64,000 nt of DNA. Source: Ktedonobacterales bacterium (GTDB taxonomy: Bacteria > Chloroflexota > Ktedonobacteria > Ktedonobacterales > Ktedonobacteraceae). The stretch spans positions 53,934-117,933 of the forward strand of contig DAIDJF010000004.1 in NCBI GenBank assembly GCA_027451525.1. The letters are read 5' to 3'. Numbering within the stretch: position 1 is the first letter of the stretch; every line of letters starts with the position of its first letter. A program made the translations under genes and the position numbers. Shown piece by piece: positions 25,801 through 33,938 of the stretch. The notes under the pieces were generated by a model. It saw only the letters and a list, made by a program, of their open reading frames with translations, was not told where the DNA came from and did not search any database.

Positions 25801-27002
25801 AGCAGATGGAGCACGGTGCGATTATTGATCGCGAGCGGTCGCGCGGGCGTGTCTCGCCAGGAAGTGGTAGCGGCGCGCCCCTCTAAAAATGGGTAGCGGT
25901 CGGGATCGAAGAGATGTCCCCCATAGGCAGGCAGGCGCAAGTCCTGGTGTTCAACACCGCCGTACACGACACGGAAAATCGCCAAAAGGCGTGCCCAGGC
26001 ATCGTGCCGCCGTTCCAAGACCTCCTCGCCCGTCTGATCGGCCTGTTCGCGCAGGCTGGCCTGAAGCGTCGAAACAGCATAATAGCGATCATACAGCAGT
26101 TCACCCAGGCGTAGCAGGCTGCGTTCCTCGGCGGAGAGCAAAAATACGAGGCGCATCATCACGGTCAGGGCCGCCTCGTAGATGACTGTTTCGGGAACGG
26201 CGGTGAGCAGTGTCCGCCCCTGTTCTTTATCGATAAAATCGAGCGCACGCACGAGCAGTTCTACCGCCTCGCGTACCTGATAGCCCAGGCGATCCGTCAC
26301 TTCTTGCTGGTTCTTCGCGCTTTCCGCCAGCATCGCCTCTAGCGTCTCGTTGTCAGGCACGCCGAAAAAGCGGCGTACACCGAGCAGACTACGAAAGGCG
26401 CGCAGGGTCAGGGGCTCTTCCAACCAGAGAGCGGCATCCCAGGTCACAAAGCCCGTTGTTTCGTTGAGGGGCGCATCGACCAGCATCCAGCGTTCGCCGT
26501 TGGTCAACAGGCCGAGGCGTACACCTGTACGGCGCAGAAGTTCCATCATGCGCGTGGCAGGTGAGATGGCCCAGCGATGCCCTGCCAGGGGTTTTTCGAG
26601 GTCTTGCCCGGCTGGAACAAGCGTAATGAGCAAGCGAGGTGCCGTGCTTTCTGGCGCAACCAGCGCGAGGTCAGGTTGCAATGTCTCCCCCTGTTCGGCG
26701 ACAACAGCGCGCAGCCCAGGTGGCAGCATCTGACCCGCAAGCAGCAGGTTGCGTGGCATCATCAGCACCGTCGTGAGTACGAACTCCACCCATGCGTGGT
26801 GAATGGCGGGATCTGGGCGCGTGCCAGCCTGATTGTCCGCCCATTCATCGAAGGCCATACGGAGTGTGCGGCGTACCTCCACCTCGTCATCTTCCTTCTC
26901 TAACCCCTGCGGAAAGATATCGAGGAGCACGGGCATGGTGACAAAGGGGCCGGAGACCTCGATCAGCGAGAGCCATTCGGCATGTTGGCGAATGCTGGAC
27001 AT
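22887..27002 (-). CDS. drmMI: DISARM class 1 adenine methyltransferase DrmMI
   Basis: A 1371-aa Eco57I/PglX-type N6-adenine methylase. Motif I is KVCDFAMGSGAFLVQSCRYL at ~610, and motif IV is IVSNPPFQGGKKITG at ~890. A long N-terminal helical region and a C-terminal target-recognition region (SPSRWVINFHDWP... EKWWQFAEKCPGLY...) flank them. In class 1 DISARM it marks host DNA so that self is not attacked. The end is a basic linker (GKKTSKGGKRQAKAKS) and a terminal QHMTLFD that resembles a beta-clamp-binding peptide. The ATG at 27002 has a modest SD (CGGGGA). The gap to drmD is 72 bases. PglX of BREX is the close alternative, but no pglZ or brx genes are present. Confidence 0.88.
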   Translation of the reverse strand: MSSIRQHAEWLSLIEVSGPFVTMPVLLDIFPQGLEKEDDEVEVRRTLRMAFDEWADNQAGTRPDPAIHHAWVEFVLTTVLMMPRNLLLAGQMLPPGLRAVVAEQGETLQPDLALVAPESTAPRLLITLVPAGQDLEKPLAGHRWAISPATRMMELLRRTGVRLGLLTNGERWMLVDAPLNETTGFVTWDAALWLEEPLTLRAFRSLLGVRRFFGVPDNETLEAMLAESAKNQQEVTDRLGYQVREAVELLVRALDFIDKEQGRTLLTAVPETVIYEAALTVMMRLVFLLSAEERSLLRLGELLYDRYYAVSTLQASLREQADQTGEEVLERRHDAWARLLAIFRVVYGGVEHQDLRLPAYGGHLFDPDRYPFLEGRAATTSWRDTPARPLAINNRTVLHLLEALQFLQVRLPGGGPSERRRLSFRALDVEQIGHVYEGLLDHTVRRAPSPVLSIMGAKGSEVELALTDLEVRAVSDEQEFLNFLREQSGRDTDVLRRALTNSPIPKRFGRSDLYTACDGDTDLLERVLPFAGLLRTDSFEKPVVITAGSLYVTQGSDRRSTGTHYTPRSLTEPIVRHALDPLVYLGPAEGLPEEQWQLRPAADLLNLKVCDFAMGSGAFLVQSCRYLAEKLLEAWEIAGQQQEPPHSAPEGMSATGEWHEALLPKDMEERLTFAMRLVSERCLYGVDKNPMAVEMAKLSLWLITLAKNKPFTFLDHALRSGDSLLGASLRQIKQWSMEEQAQTHQMSFIELDLRKAVERAFALRERIRTLPERDVQDTEHKARLLTEAQEAMALVRLGADLLVATALLEPKRRDAIQQTLHHDYELLVSSYEDARTQHFSAAGHAPAHASLQALRKAVDTLLNGRRPFHWPLEFPEVFSDTLPNPGFSAIVSNPPFQGGKKITGAIGTDYRDYLLEYLANGKRGNADLCAYFFLRATSLIQQDGMAAMLATNTIAQGDTREVGLDQIVANGWTIPRAIPSRKWPGEASLEVAHVWLRNGIWQSSYTLDASEVVGITPFLTTLNKTTGNPYRLVANANKSFQGSVVLGLGFVLTPEEAQQLIEKDPRNIDVLFPYLNGEDLNSRPDQSPSRWVINFHDWPLERAEQYPDCMRIVREKVKPQRALSNRKLYKEKWWQFAEKCPGLYSTIAGMERVLVRAQVSKTWGWIFIPPKMVYDQRLVVFAFSNIRPFTILQGTFHWEWAIQYGATLRLDMSYTPTTSFETFPFPANMDGLEDIGERYYQHRQAIMQARQEGLTKTYNHFHDEQEMAEDIVRLRELHREMDEAVARAYGWHDLALEHGFHETKQGLRYTISERARREVLDRLLLLNHQRHAEEVEQGLHETGKKTSKGGKRQAKAKSSTSQVTQHMTLFD

Positions 27003-27074
27003 GAGCTTTTTCCCCGTTCTTCTCCAATATAATCAAGAAAGCGATATATCCAACGTGTCATGCTGCACAGTATC

Positions 27075-30000
27075 CTACAGGTGAGCAAGACGTTCTGGCA
27101 CCAGATAGGTCACGGCAACCGGGAAGAGGCGCGGTTGCGGGTCAGCATAACGCTGTCGAATAGCGGCTTGCTCGCGCGCGATCTCGCCGTCAATACGTCC
27201 AGCGCGACTCTCCAACGCGGAGAGATTGCGCTCGAACTGTTCACGTTCCGCCGTGCTAAAGCCCGCCAGCTGTAACTGTACGATCTCTGGCTGACGCAAC
27301 GCGGCGAGGATCGTCGTGCGCAACTCTTCCAGAATGGCGGTCATATCGCGGATCTCCTTCTCTGCGCGTTCAGCCAGAAATTTTTGCAGGCCATCCGCGC
27401 GTTCACGCATGCGGGCCTCCAACGCTTTCAGCAGGGCATCACTATGGCTGGGCCAGAGGGCTTGCAGGCGTTGCTGCATCGCTGGTGAAACCGCGTCAGA
27501 GCTGGCCGCCGTGAGCGCCTGTTGCACTTGCCCAACATTCATCCGCACAAAGCGCCCCTCACGCAGAAAACCACCCGCGACAATCAGTTCTTCGTGGAGC
27601 CGTTGATTGTCGCCGCCCAGCAACAACAGGCGTCCATGGGCGATGACGGCAGGTGTTTCCAGGACCCGATTGGGCACGGTGCGCGCTGTGACACGCGAGA
27701 GTTTTCGCTGCTGATCGGGCGTCCAGATTTCGGCACGCAGCAGACGCAGCGACATCGCGACGAGGCGATGATTGAGATGCGCCAGCACGACATCATCACG
27801 CCCACTTGCCACCTCGTGATCGAAGACAATTGGACGTTCCTGATGTGTATAAGGATGTTCCAGCCCCTCTTTACAGGCAAGCCAGCTCCCGCGCAACGTC
27901 GGCAGGTAAAAGGCTGGAATTTCGGCCCGTTCGCCGTTCGGATCGCGCAGCATTACCCGCTGCAATGGTGCTTGCCCGGCAAGTTCCAGCGCTGTTTCGA
28001 CGACGGCCTGTACATGCTCTGGCATCAGGCGCAACTCCTGGCGACTCTCCTGCAACTGCGCGTGCAGCCGTTCTACCTGTTCCTTCAAGCGGCGTTCGGC
28101 GCGTAGCAGGCTCCGCAGGGGTGCGGCTTTCTCTTCAGCGGCGGCGGTTTCGAGGCGACGGCGACGGCCCAACATGGCATGTTCGACCTGTTCGGCAATC
28201 ACAGGCCCCACTTTTCCCAGATCTTCGCGGATCGCTTCGACTTTACGCGCCGCGCGCATGAGAAATTCCAGATCATCATCTAATTCACCCACGTTGAGGT
28301 CGCTCTCTTCGCGGGCGCGCGCGTCGCGAAATTTGTTACTGACAAAGTGATAAATATTGACCTCGCTTGCCCGCTGCCCGTGTCGGTCAATGCGTCCGTT
28401 GCGCTGCTCCAAGCGATTAGGATTCCAGGGAATCTCGTAGTGAATGAGACGATGACAATAGTTTTGCAGGTCAATACCCTCAGAGGCGGCATCCGTCGCC
28501 AGCAAGATGCGTACAGGCGACTCACGGGGATCGGCTTGGAAGGCCGCTTTGATCTGCTCACGTTCATCAGTGGGCATCCCGCCAAAGAGTGTGAGCAGGC
28601 GTTCAGGTTCTGCCAATTGCTCACGCTCTAGCAGGTCATGCAGCCATTTTTGCGTGGCGCGATACTCAGTAAAGATAATCACGCGCTCCGTGGACCATAC
28701 CCCGTTGGGCTTGATCGTCGCGTGCAACCATGCCAGCAGATGCGCTGCCTTGCAATCGGCGCGTGTGCGTGCCTCGGCGGCCCAATTGCGCAGACGAGTC
28801 AGCAAGCGTTGCTCGTCGGCAGACGGTGCGCGGAAAAGCGGGGTCGCAGCTTCCAGCGCGCTTGTCTGGGCTTCCTCCAGTTCGTCATCGTTGTCGGTCT
28901 CTTCCTCCACTTGCTCAACCTGCCGACGCAGTATGCCCATACTGGCACGAAAAGTTGGTCGCTCGTGACGCCGCGCCAATCCGAGCGACTCCTCGTGCTG
29001 ACGTAGCGTGATCGCAAAGGCTTCTGGTGAAGAAAAGAGCCGTTTCTTGAGTAATTTCAGCACAAACTCGGTTGCGTACTGTTCTACCTCGTCGCCCTGT
29101 TGTGCCAGGCGCGAGTGTGTATACTCTTGCAAGAGGCGATGGGCGGCGCGCTCGCCCTCACTGTAGTCCACTTCCAAGGGTGTCAGTGCGCGTTTGGGGA
29201 AACGTGGCGAGCCATCCCAGCGCGGCGGGAGTTCTGATTTCAGGCGACGCACCATCACGGCATGCAACTGTGCCTGGTTGATCTTCACCCCCCTGGCAAA
29301 ACGCTGATTATCCAGCAATTCCAGCAAAGCCGTAAAACTTTCGGAATAGCCGTTATGCGGCGTGGCGGAGAGGAAGAGTTTATGTTCAAAATGTGGCGCA
29401 AGTCGCCGCACCGCGAGCGTCCGCTGTGAGTCTGTGGCATATTGTCCACGCCCGGAAGGAGCGATATTATGCGCCTCATCCACAATAAGCAGGTCAAAAG
29501 TACGTGGGTAGGCCGGTTCGCCGTCAGGTGGTAGCACCTCGCTCAAGAGGCGCAGTGGCCGTTCACGTTTCACGAAATCAATCGAGGTGATCAGACGGGG
29601 AAAGTGTGTCCAGGGGTTGACGCGCAGACCACGGGTACGGCGTAACTCTTTGAAGAGTGTGCTATCCACGATACGAAATTCCAGGCCAAACTTATCACGC
29701 ATCTGATCGCGCCACTGCACCTGAAGGGAGGCAGGACAGAGAATGAGAATCTTGCGGGCCCGGTGGCGAATGATCAATTCCTGGCAGACCAATCCCGCCT
29801 CGATTGTTTTGCCCAGACCGACATCGTCAGCAATCAGCAGATTGGCACGCGGCATCTGGATCGCGCGCACAACGGGGTCAAGCTGATAATCCTCAAGTTC
29901 GACGCCGCTCCGAAATGGAGCTTGCAATGCGCGTACATCGGCGCTGGAAACAGCTCCCCAGCGGACTGCGTCGAGGAAGGTATCCAGACGCGAGGGAGTA

Positions 30001-30266
30001 TCGAAACCAGTGGGAACCGGCAATGCGTGTTTCTCGATCACGCTGACCCCTGGCTCAACCTCCCAGATGACCTGCAACTCTTCGCCCAGATCATCATCCT
30101 CTACTGAATTGAGCGAGACAAGGTGCTGATAGCCCGGTCGCAGCAGCGAGTGCGCAGACGACTCAGCAGCGATAGTGCCGGGTAGAATATCGACGACCAC
30201 GTAGCGTCGTTGCCGTACAGTGACGAGTTGACCTGGCTCCGGGACAGGGACAATGAGATTTTCCAC
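27075..30266 (-). CDS. drmD: DISARM class 1 SNF2-family helicase DrmD
   Basis: A protein of about 1063 aa with the SNF2 series: LLIADDVGLGKTIEAGLV (~145-162), ILCPASLQVQWRDQM, LIVDEAHN, LFLSATPHNGYSESF, VIIFTEYRATQKWL, LLATDAASEGIDLQNYCHRL and LEQRNGRIDRHGQ. A long helical C-terminal part follows. The start is GTG 30266 (MENLIVPVPEPGQ), with AGGGGGAG about 10 bases upstream; the GTG at 30290 lacks an SD. In class 1 DISARM, drmD is the first gene, followed by drmMI, and the same holds here. It is the first gene of the leftward operon. Confidence 0.88.
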   Translation of the reverse strand: MENLIVPVPEPGQLVTVRQRRYVVVDILPGTIAAESSAHSLLRPGYQHLVSLNSVEDDDLGEELQVIWEVEPGVSVIEKHALPVPTGFDTPSRLDTFLDAVRWGAVSSADVRALQAPFRSGVELEDYQLDPVVRAIQMPRANLLIADDVGLGKTIEAGLVCQELIIRHRARKILILCPASLQVQWRDQMRDKFGLEFRIVDSTLFKELRRTRGLRVNPWTHFPRLITSIDFVKRERPLRLLSEVLPPDGEPAYPRTFDLLIVDEAHNIAPSGRGQYATDSQRTLAVRRLAPHFEHKLFLSATPHNGYSESFTALLELLDNQRFARGVKINQAQLHAVMVRRLKSELPPRWDGSPRFPKRALTPLEVDYSEGERAAHRLLQEYTHSRLAQQGDEVEQYATEFVLKLLKKRLFSSPEAFAITLRQHEESLGLARRHERPTFRASMGILRRQVEQVEEETDNDDELEEAQTSALEAATPLFRAPSADEQRLLTRLRNWAAEARTRADCKAAHLLAWLHATIKPNGVWSTERVIIFTEYRATQKWLHDLLEREQLAEPERLLTLFGGMPTDEREQIKAAFQADPRESPVRILLATDAASEGIDLQNYCHRLIHYEIPWNPNRLEQRNGRIDRHGQRASEVNIYHFVSNKFRDARAREESDLNVGELDDDLEFLMRAARKVEAIREDLGKVGPVIAEQVEHAMLGRRRRLETAAAEEKAAPLRSLLRAERRLKEQVERLHAQLQESRQELRLMPEHVQAVVETALELAGQAPLQRVMLRDPNGERAEIPAFYLPTLRGSWLACKEGLEHPYTHQERPIVFDHEVASGRDDVVLAHLNHRLVAMSLRLLRAEIWTPDQQRKLSRVTARTVPNRVLETPAVIAHGRLLLLGGDNQRLHEELIVAGGFLREGRFVRMNVGQVQQALTAASSDAVSPAMQQRLQALWPSHSDALLKALEARMRERADGLQKFLAERAEKEIRDMTAILEELRTTILAALRQPEIVQLQLAGFSTAEREQFERNLSALESRAGRIDGEIAREQAAIRQRYADPQPRLFPVAVTYLVPERLAHL

Positions 30267-30375
30267 GCAAACATCGCTCCCCCTAGACACAAGACGATTC
30301 TTCTGACAGGCGTGACCCTGTTCTGCTGATGTTTCACAATGCGAACATCAATCCACGCAATCTCTAGAATGTCAT

Positions 30376-30381
30376 CTATTA
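30376..30381 (-). promoter_or_regulatory. Candidate -10 element (TATAAT) upstream of drmD
   Basis: A perfect TATAAT on the reverse strand at 30381-30376, about 110 bases before the drmD GTG. The hexamer 17 bases upstream is poor (TAGCAT), so the promoter may need an activator. The long leader holds no recognisable riboswitch. Confidence 0.4.
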
Positions 30382-30717
30382 TATCCAACTCATGCATAAA
30401 ATGCTAGTCCCACTGTAGTGAGACAAAAAGCAAAATGGAAGAAAACGATATATATAGAATAAGAGGAATGTATATTTGTGCAATTTGAGGAACAATAAAG
30501 CGTGGTGAGCAAATACGTGTCAATTTCTAGCGTAAGACGTCTTCAAAAAGCTGGTGATAGGAAGTAGCTACTTCTCATACCGGTGTTTGTGCCCAATGTT
30601 TCCATTTTGCGGTTCCTCTTCAATAATGAAAACATTACATTAAGGCCCGTTTTCAAAGGTCCGATGATAGTCAATCGCCTTCTCTCCTGAGTGTAGGAAA
30701 AGTTATCGACTAGATGG

Positions 30718-30741
30718 AGGGCGTACCAAGAGGTACGTCCT
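30718..30741. other. Hairpin in the drmD-lacI intergenic gap
   Basis: The 690-base gap 30267-30958 separates the divergent defence and sugar operons. A stem of about 10 bp (30718-30727 with 30732-30741; one G-T pair) with loop AAGA is present and has no T-tract. Apart from the promoters at each end, nothing else is recognised in the gap. Confidence 0.35.
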
Positions 30742-30878
30742 TGATCGAGAGTTATCCTGTGTAAAAAAGGAAATTACGCTACCGATTTGAGCAAAGCCAC
30801 GTTCCCAAGCTTCGCTTAGTATATCTCAGTATTGGGAACTCTTTCAAACCGGAGCAAGATCAGAAGATCACTACTCAC

Positions 30879-30907
30879 TTGACCTATCTCATTTTATCAG
30901 GTATACT
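30879..30907 (+). promoter_or_regulatory. Sigma70-type promoter of the LacI-family gene
   Basis: TTGACC (30879-30884), a 17-base spacer and TATACT (30902-30907). The -10 lies inside the left end of the palindromic operator, which implies repression by blocking polymerase. Confidence 0.8.
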
Positions 30908-30945
30908 TTGAAAAACGTTTTTCAAAAACGTTTTTCAAAGTATAC
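30901..30945. promoter_or_regulatory. 45-bp perfect palindrome: double LacI-type operator
   Basis: Bases 30901-30945 form a perfect inverted repeat with 22-base arms around a single central C. It contains two adjacent copies of the AAAAACGTTTTT core (30911-30922 and 30924-30935), each centred on CG as in LacI/GalR-family sites. It covers the -10 and the probable transcription start of the regulator gene that follows, so autoregulation is likely. Confidence 0.8.
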
Positions 30946-30958
30946 AGGGGCGTATGCG

Positions 30959-32023
30959 ATGAGCCGAAAAGCTATTACAATGCGCGATGTTGCCAGACAT
31001 GCTCAAGTTTCGATCAGTACCGTATCGCAAATTCTCAATGGAAATGCGCATTATGTTGGTGCTGAAAAGCGGGAACGTGTACTTGCGGCTATCTCTGAAC
31101 TGAACTACCATCCAAATGTCATTGCGCGCAGTATGGTAAAAGGGCGCACGATGACGATTGGTCTGGTGATTACCGAGATCGAAAATGCCCTTTTTGCTCC
31201 TGTGACGAGTGCTGTTGAAAAAACTCTCCAGGCTGAGGGATATCACATCTTGCTGGCACGTGCTCCCGATGTGGCAGGAGAGATAGAAGCCATCGAGACA
31301 CTGCGCGCCCGGCAGGTTGATGGCATTATCTTTATGTTTCTCTCCATCAATACGCCCTCCGACCATCTCACCCGTTTGAAAGATGAGTGCGTGCCTTTCG
31401 TCGTCATCAATCGCCCCTTGCAAGATCAGGAAATTAACCAGATTCTCTTTGATGATCGTGGTGCGGGCTACCTGGCAAGCAGCCATCTTCTCAAACTAGG
31501 TCATACACGTATTGCCACCATCAGTGGGCCTCTCGATCACGAATTTGTGTGGTGGAGCGCGCAAGAACGTTACCTTGGCTGGCGGCAGGCATTGGAAGAG
31601 CGACATATACCTATTCTTCCAGAATGGATGGTTCCTGGTCACTATAATCACGCGGATGGTTATTATGCAGTCCAACAAATCCTTGCAAAAACCTGGGGAA
31701 CGCCCGCGCAACCAACAGCTATTTTTATTGCGAATGACGCTATGGCGATTGGCGCGTTGAAAGCGCTTCATGAGGCGCATATCCGTGTTCCACAAGATAT
31801 TGCCCTCACCACTATTGGTAACCCTTCCTATATGGCCTACACTACTCCCGCTCTGACCACGCTCGCACACCCTGTTCCAGAAGCAGGACGCCTGGCCGCA
31901 CAGTTCCTTCTTGATTGGTTCAGTCACGGCAAGCCTGCTCAGCCTCAGCATGTGCTTCTTGATTTCAGTTTGCAGATACGTGAATCCTGCGGTGCCAACA
32001 CAGAAACGGAGGTGAACCACTAA
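30959..32023 (+). CDS. LacI/GalR-family transcriptional regulator
   Basis: The 354-aa protein starts at ATG 30959, with AGGGG 8 bases upstream; the frame continues upstream into the operator and has no better start. The N-terminus TMRDVARHAQVSISTVSQILNGN is the LacI helix-turn-helix with the hinge helix VIARSMVKGRT. It is followed by a periplasmic-binding-protein-like sensor (TMTIGLVITEIENALFAPV, ... FIANDAMAIGALKALHEAHIRVPQDIALTTIGN). It probably represses itself and the transporter/oxidoreductase genes downstream, with a sugar as inducer. The ligand is not predictable from sequence. Confidence 0.92.
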   Translation: MSRKAITMRDVARHAQVSISTVSQILNGNAHYVGAEKRERVLAAISELNYHPNVIARSMVKGRTMTIGLVITEIENALFAPVTSAVEKTLQAEGYHILLARAPDVAGEIEAIETLRARQVDGIIFMFLSINTPSDHLTRLKDECVPFVVINRPLQDQEINQILFDDRGAGYLASSHLLKLGHTRIATISGPLDHEFVWWSAQERYLGWRQALEERHIPILPEWMVPGHYNHADGYYAVQQILAKTWGTPAQPTAIFIANDAMAIGALKALHEAHIRVPQDIALTTIGNPSYMAYTTPALTTLAHPVPEAGRLAAQFLLDWFSHGKPAQPQHVLLDFSLQIRESCGANTETEVNH

Positions 32024-32049
32024 GTACGTCGTCTGGCATCCCAGAACCC

Positions 32050-32069
32050 ACACGCGAAGGATCGCGTGT
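32050..32069 (+). terminator. Weak hairpin after the LacI gene
   Basis: An 8-bp perfect stem (ACACGCGA / TCGCGTGT) with loop AGGA, followed by TCATTT. It may act as a partial terminator or as an mRNA processing/stability structure between regulator and transporter genes. Confidence 0.4.
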
Positions 32070-32200
32070 TCATTTAGCCGTTGATACTGTATTATACACA
32101 TGACCTTTGCATCATGTGTAGGCTCCTATTGCTTGACGAAACAAACGCGTCTTTGAAAGCTATGTTTCAGCTTTCCATTCCTTTACCATGGAGGTATACA

Positions 32201-33553
32201 ATGGAGCGTACATTTACACGTCGGGATGTGCTGCAGGCAGGCATAGGATTGCTTGCTGGTACATCAGTTTTATCGTTAGTGGGTTGTGGCAGTAGCACAA
32301 CAAGTAGTAGTCAGAGTGGTCAGACTGTTCACGTGTTTATTGGCTATAATAGTACTTACCCTACCCAGCAAAAGCAATGGATGCAGTCTATGGCAGATCA
32401 ATTCAAGAAGCAGACTGGGTCTACGATTGCCTGGGATACCTATGCAACAAGTAGTGAAGAGCAGACGAAGCTCCAGACATCAATTGTCAGTGGCACTGGC
32501 CCGGACATATTTCTCTTTGGCACAACCTTCGTGCCTACAGCGCAGGCGACAGGCGGCTTTGCCACGCTCAGTACAAGTGACTGGAATGCGGTAGGCGGGC
32601 AGAACCGTTACTTCTCACAGCAACTCACGATGGCTGGCTCGTCACCAAGCCAGCAGATAGCGATCCCTTTCGTCATGCGTCCCTTTGTCATGGTCTACAA
32701 TACCGATTTATTCCAAAAGGCTGGTCTCTCAGCCGCGCCTACCACGTGGACAGATTTTGTCCAATACGCGCAGAAAATGACCGATGCGGCCTCGGGTATT
32801 TATGGTACCACGCTGGACCCAGCTGATTCCTTTGACCCCTGGAAAATCTGGTGGATGTTCTCCAAGCAGTTAGGGAGCGATTTTCTGTCTAGTGACCTTA
32901 AGACCGCGCAGCTTAATACCCCAGAGGCCGTACAGGCAGTACAGTTCTGGTTTGATTGGGCCGCAAGGTATAAAATTGTCGATCCCGGTTCCATGGCGTG
33001 GAAAGCTGGTGATGCTGCGCGTGCGTTCGCAAATGGCAAAGCAGGCATGCTCATCATGACCTCTACCTCGATCATCCCCACATTGAATAAGTCCGCTGTC
33101 GCCGGGAAGTATGCATTTGCGCCGATGCCCGGCATTCCCTATGGTATGACTCAGCGGCCTGCTAATGGCGTTCCTGCGGAGTCGATTGTCTCCGGTGATA
33201 TGTTTGCGATTGCCAGCTATACAAAGGTCAAAGATCTGGCTCTCCAATTCATCAAACAGCTCACCGATTATCAGAACCAGATCGATTATCAGACGACTTT
33301 TGGTGATCTGCCGACGAATACGCAAGCCGCCAATGATTTAGCGAGCAAGAATCCACAGATCGCTGCCTTTGTACAGGCCGAACAAGGTGCCGACCCTACG
33401 CCTTTTTCAGGGGTATGGGGCGCTCTAGAGGTTGCTCTTGCGGGCGTCAGTTCAAAGCTGGCAAACGAGGTTGCCACCAATACCTACCATCCGTCTGATG
33501 TGAAGCCTCTGCTTGATCAGGCAAACCAGCAGATTCAAAGTCAGATACACTAG
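32201..33553 (+). CDS. Sugar ABC transporter substrate-binding lipoprotein
   Basis: The 450-aa protein starts at ATG 32201, with GGAGG six bases upstream. The N-terminus has a twin-arginine-like FTRRDVL, a hydrophobic segment and the lipobox LVGC, so Cys27 is probably lipidated and the protein tethered outside the membrane. A Ser/Thr/Gln linker follows. The body matches family 1 extracellular solute-binding proteins: IVSGTGPDIFLFGTTFV, PFVMRPFVMVYNTDLFQKAGL, and RAFANGKAGMLIMTSTSI. It delivers a sugar or oligosaccharide to the two permeases encoded 390 bases downstream. Confidence 0.9.
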   Translation: MERTFTRRDVLQAGIGLLAGTSVLSLVGCGSSTTSSSQSGQTVHVFIGYNSTYPTQQKQWMQSMADQFKKQTGSTIAWDTYATSSEEQTKLQTSIVSGTGPDIFLFGTTFVPTAQATGGFATLSTSDWNAVGGQNRYFSQQLTMAGSSPSQQIAIPFVMRPFVMVYNTDLFQKAGLSAAPTTWTDFVQYAQKMTDAASGIYGTTLDPADSFDPWKIWWMFSKQLGSDFLSSDLKTAQLNTPEAVQAVQFWFDWAARYKIVDPGSMAWKAGDAARAFANGKAGMLIMTSTSIIPTLNKSAVAGKYAFAPMPGIPYGMTQRPANGVPAESIVSGDMFAIASYTKVKDLALQFIKQLTDYQNQIDYQTTFGDLPTNTQAANDLASKNPQIAAFVQAEQGADPTPFSGVWGALEVALAGVSSKLANEVATNTYHPSDVKPLLDQANQQIQSQIH

Positions 33554-33642
33554 GGAGAGAGCGTTGCAACCGTTTTGGAAGGGGCAGGGCGACCGCGCGA
33601 GATGCCCCCATAATGACACGATACATGTATTACCTATATTAT

Positions 33643-33802
33643 CGTAGGGGCGTGATTGATCACGCCCTGCCTGTACATCGATCCGCCTGGGGAGCCATGT
33701 GAGAGGCCATACGAACGGGGACGAGGGCGTGATCAATCACGCCCCTACGCAACCTGCGTGGTATGCGGATTATTTTGTTGAATACGATAATCACGCCCCT
33801 AC
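33643..33802. repeat. Inverted repeat of GGGCGTGAT-type units (25-bp arms) plus a third partial copy
   Basis: The 385-base gap between binding protein and permease genes holds two 25-base arms that are exact reverse complements (33643-33667 and 33725-33749), 57 bases apart. Each arm contains the near-palindrome GGGCGTGATTGATCACGCCC. A 14-base partial copy (AATCACGCCCCTAC) is at 33789-33802. This is typical of dispersed palindromic repeats of Chloroflexota and cyanobacteria; it could also attenuate transcription between the genes. A weaker relative is near 50655. Confidence 0.75.
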
Positions 33803-33938
33803 ACACCAATTCCTACGGTATTTTGTTAAAACCCATAATTGCGTCCCTATGGGACAGAGCAAAAGGGGCAATGAGCTTTGACAGAGCAGAACCAGATAAT
33901 GTCGTCCTGGCACTTATTCATTAGGGGAGGGTAATACA

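Noticed and set aside
13412..30266. BREX system (PglX-like methylase in a defence island)
   Set aside because: No pglZ, brxC, brxL or brxA-like gene is present, while drmA and drmB are unmistakable.
22887..30266. Type I or type ISP restriction-modification system from the methylase plus SNF2 helicase pair
   Set aside because: No HsdS or HsdR nuclease domain is visible, and the pair has the order and form of drmD-drmMI with drmA/drmB downstream.
33600..33810. CRISPR array
   Set aside because: Only two inverted and one partial repeat, in opposite orientations and without regular spacers.
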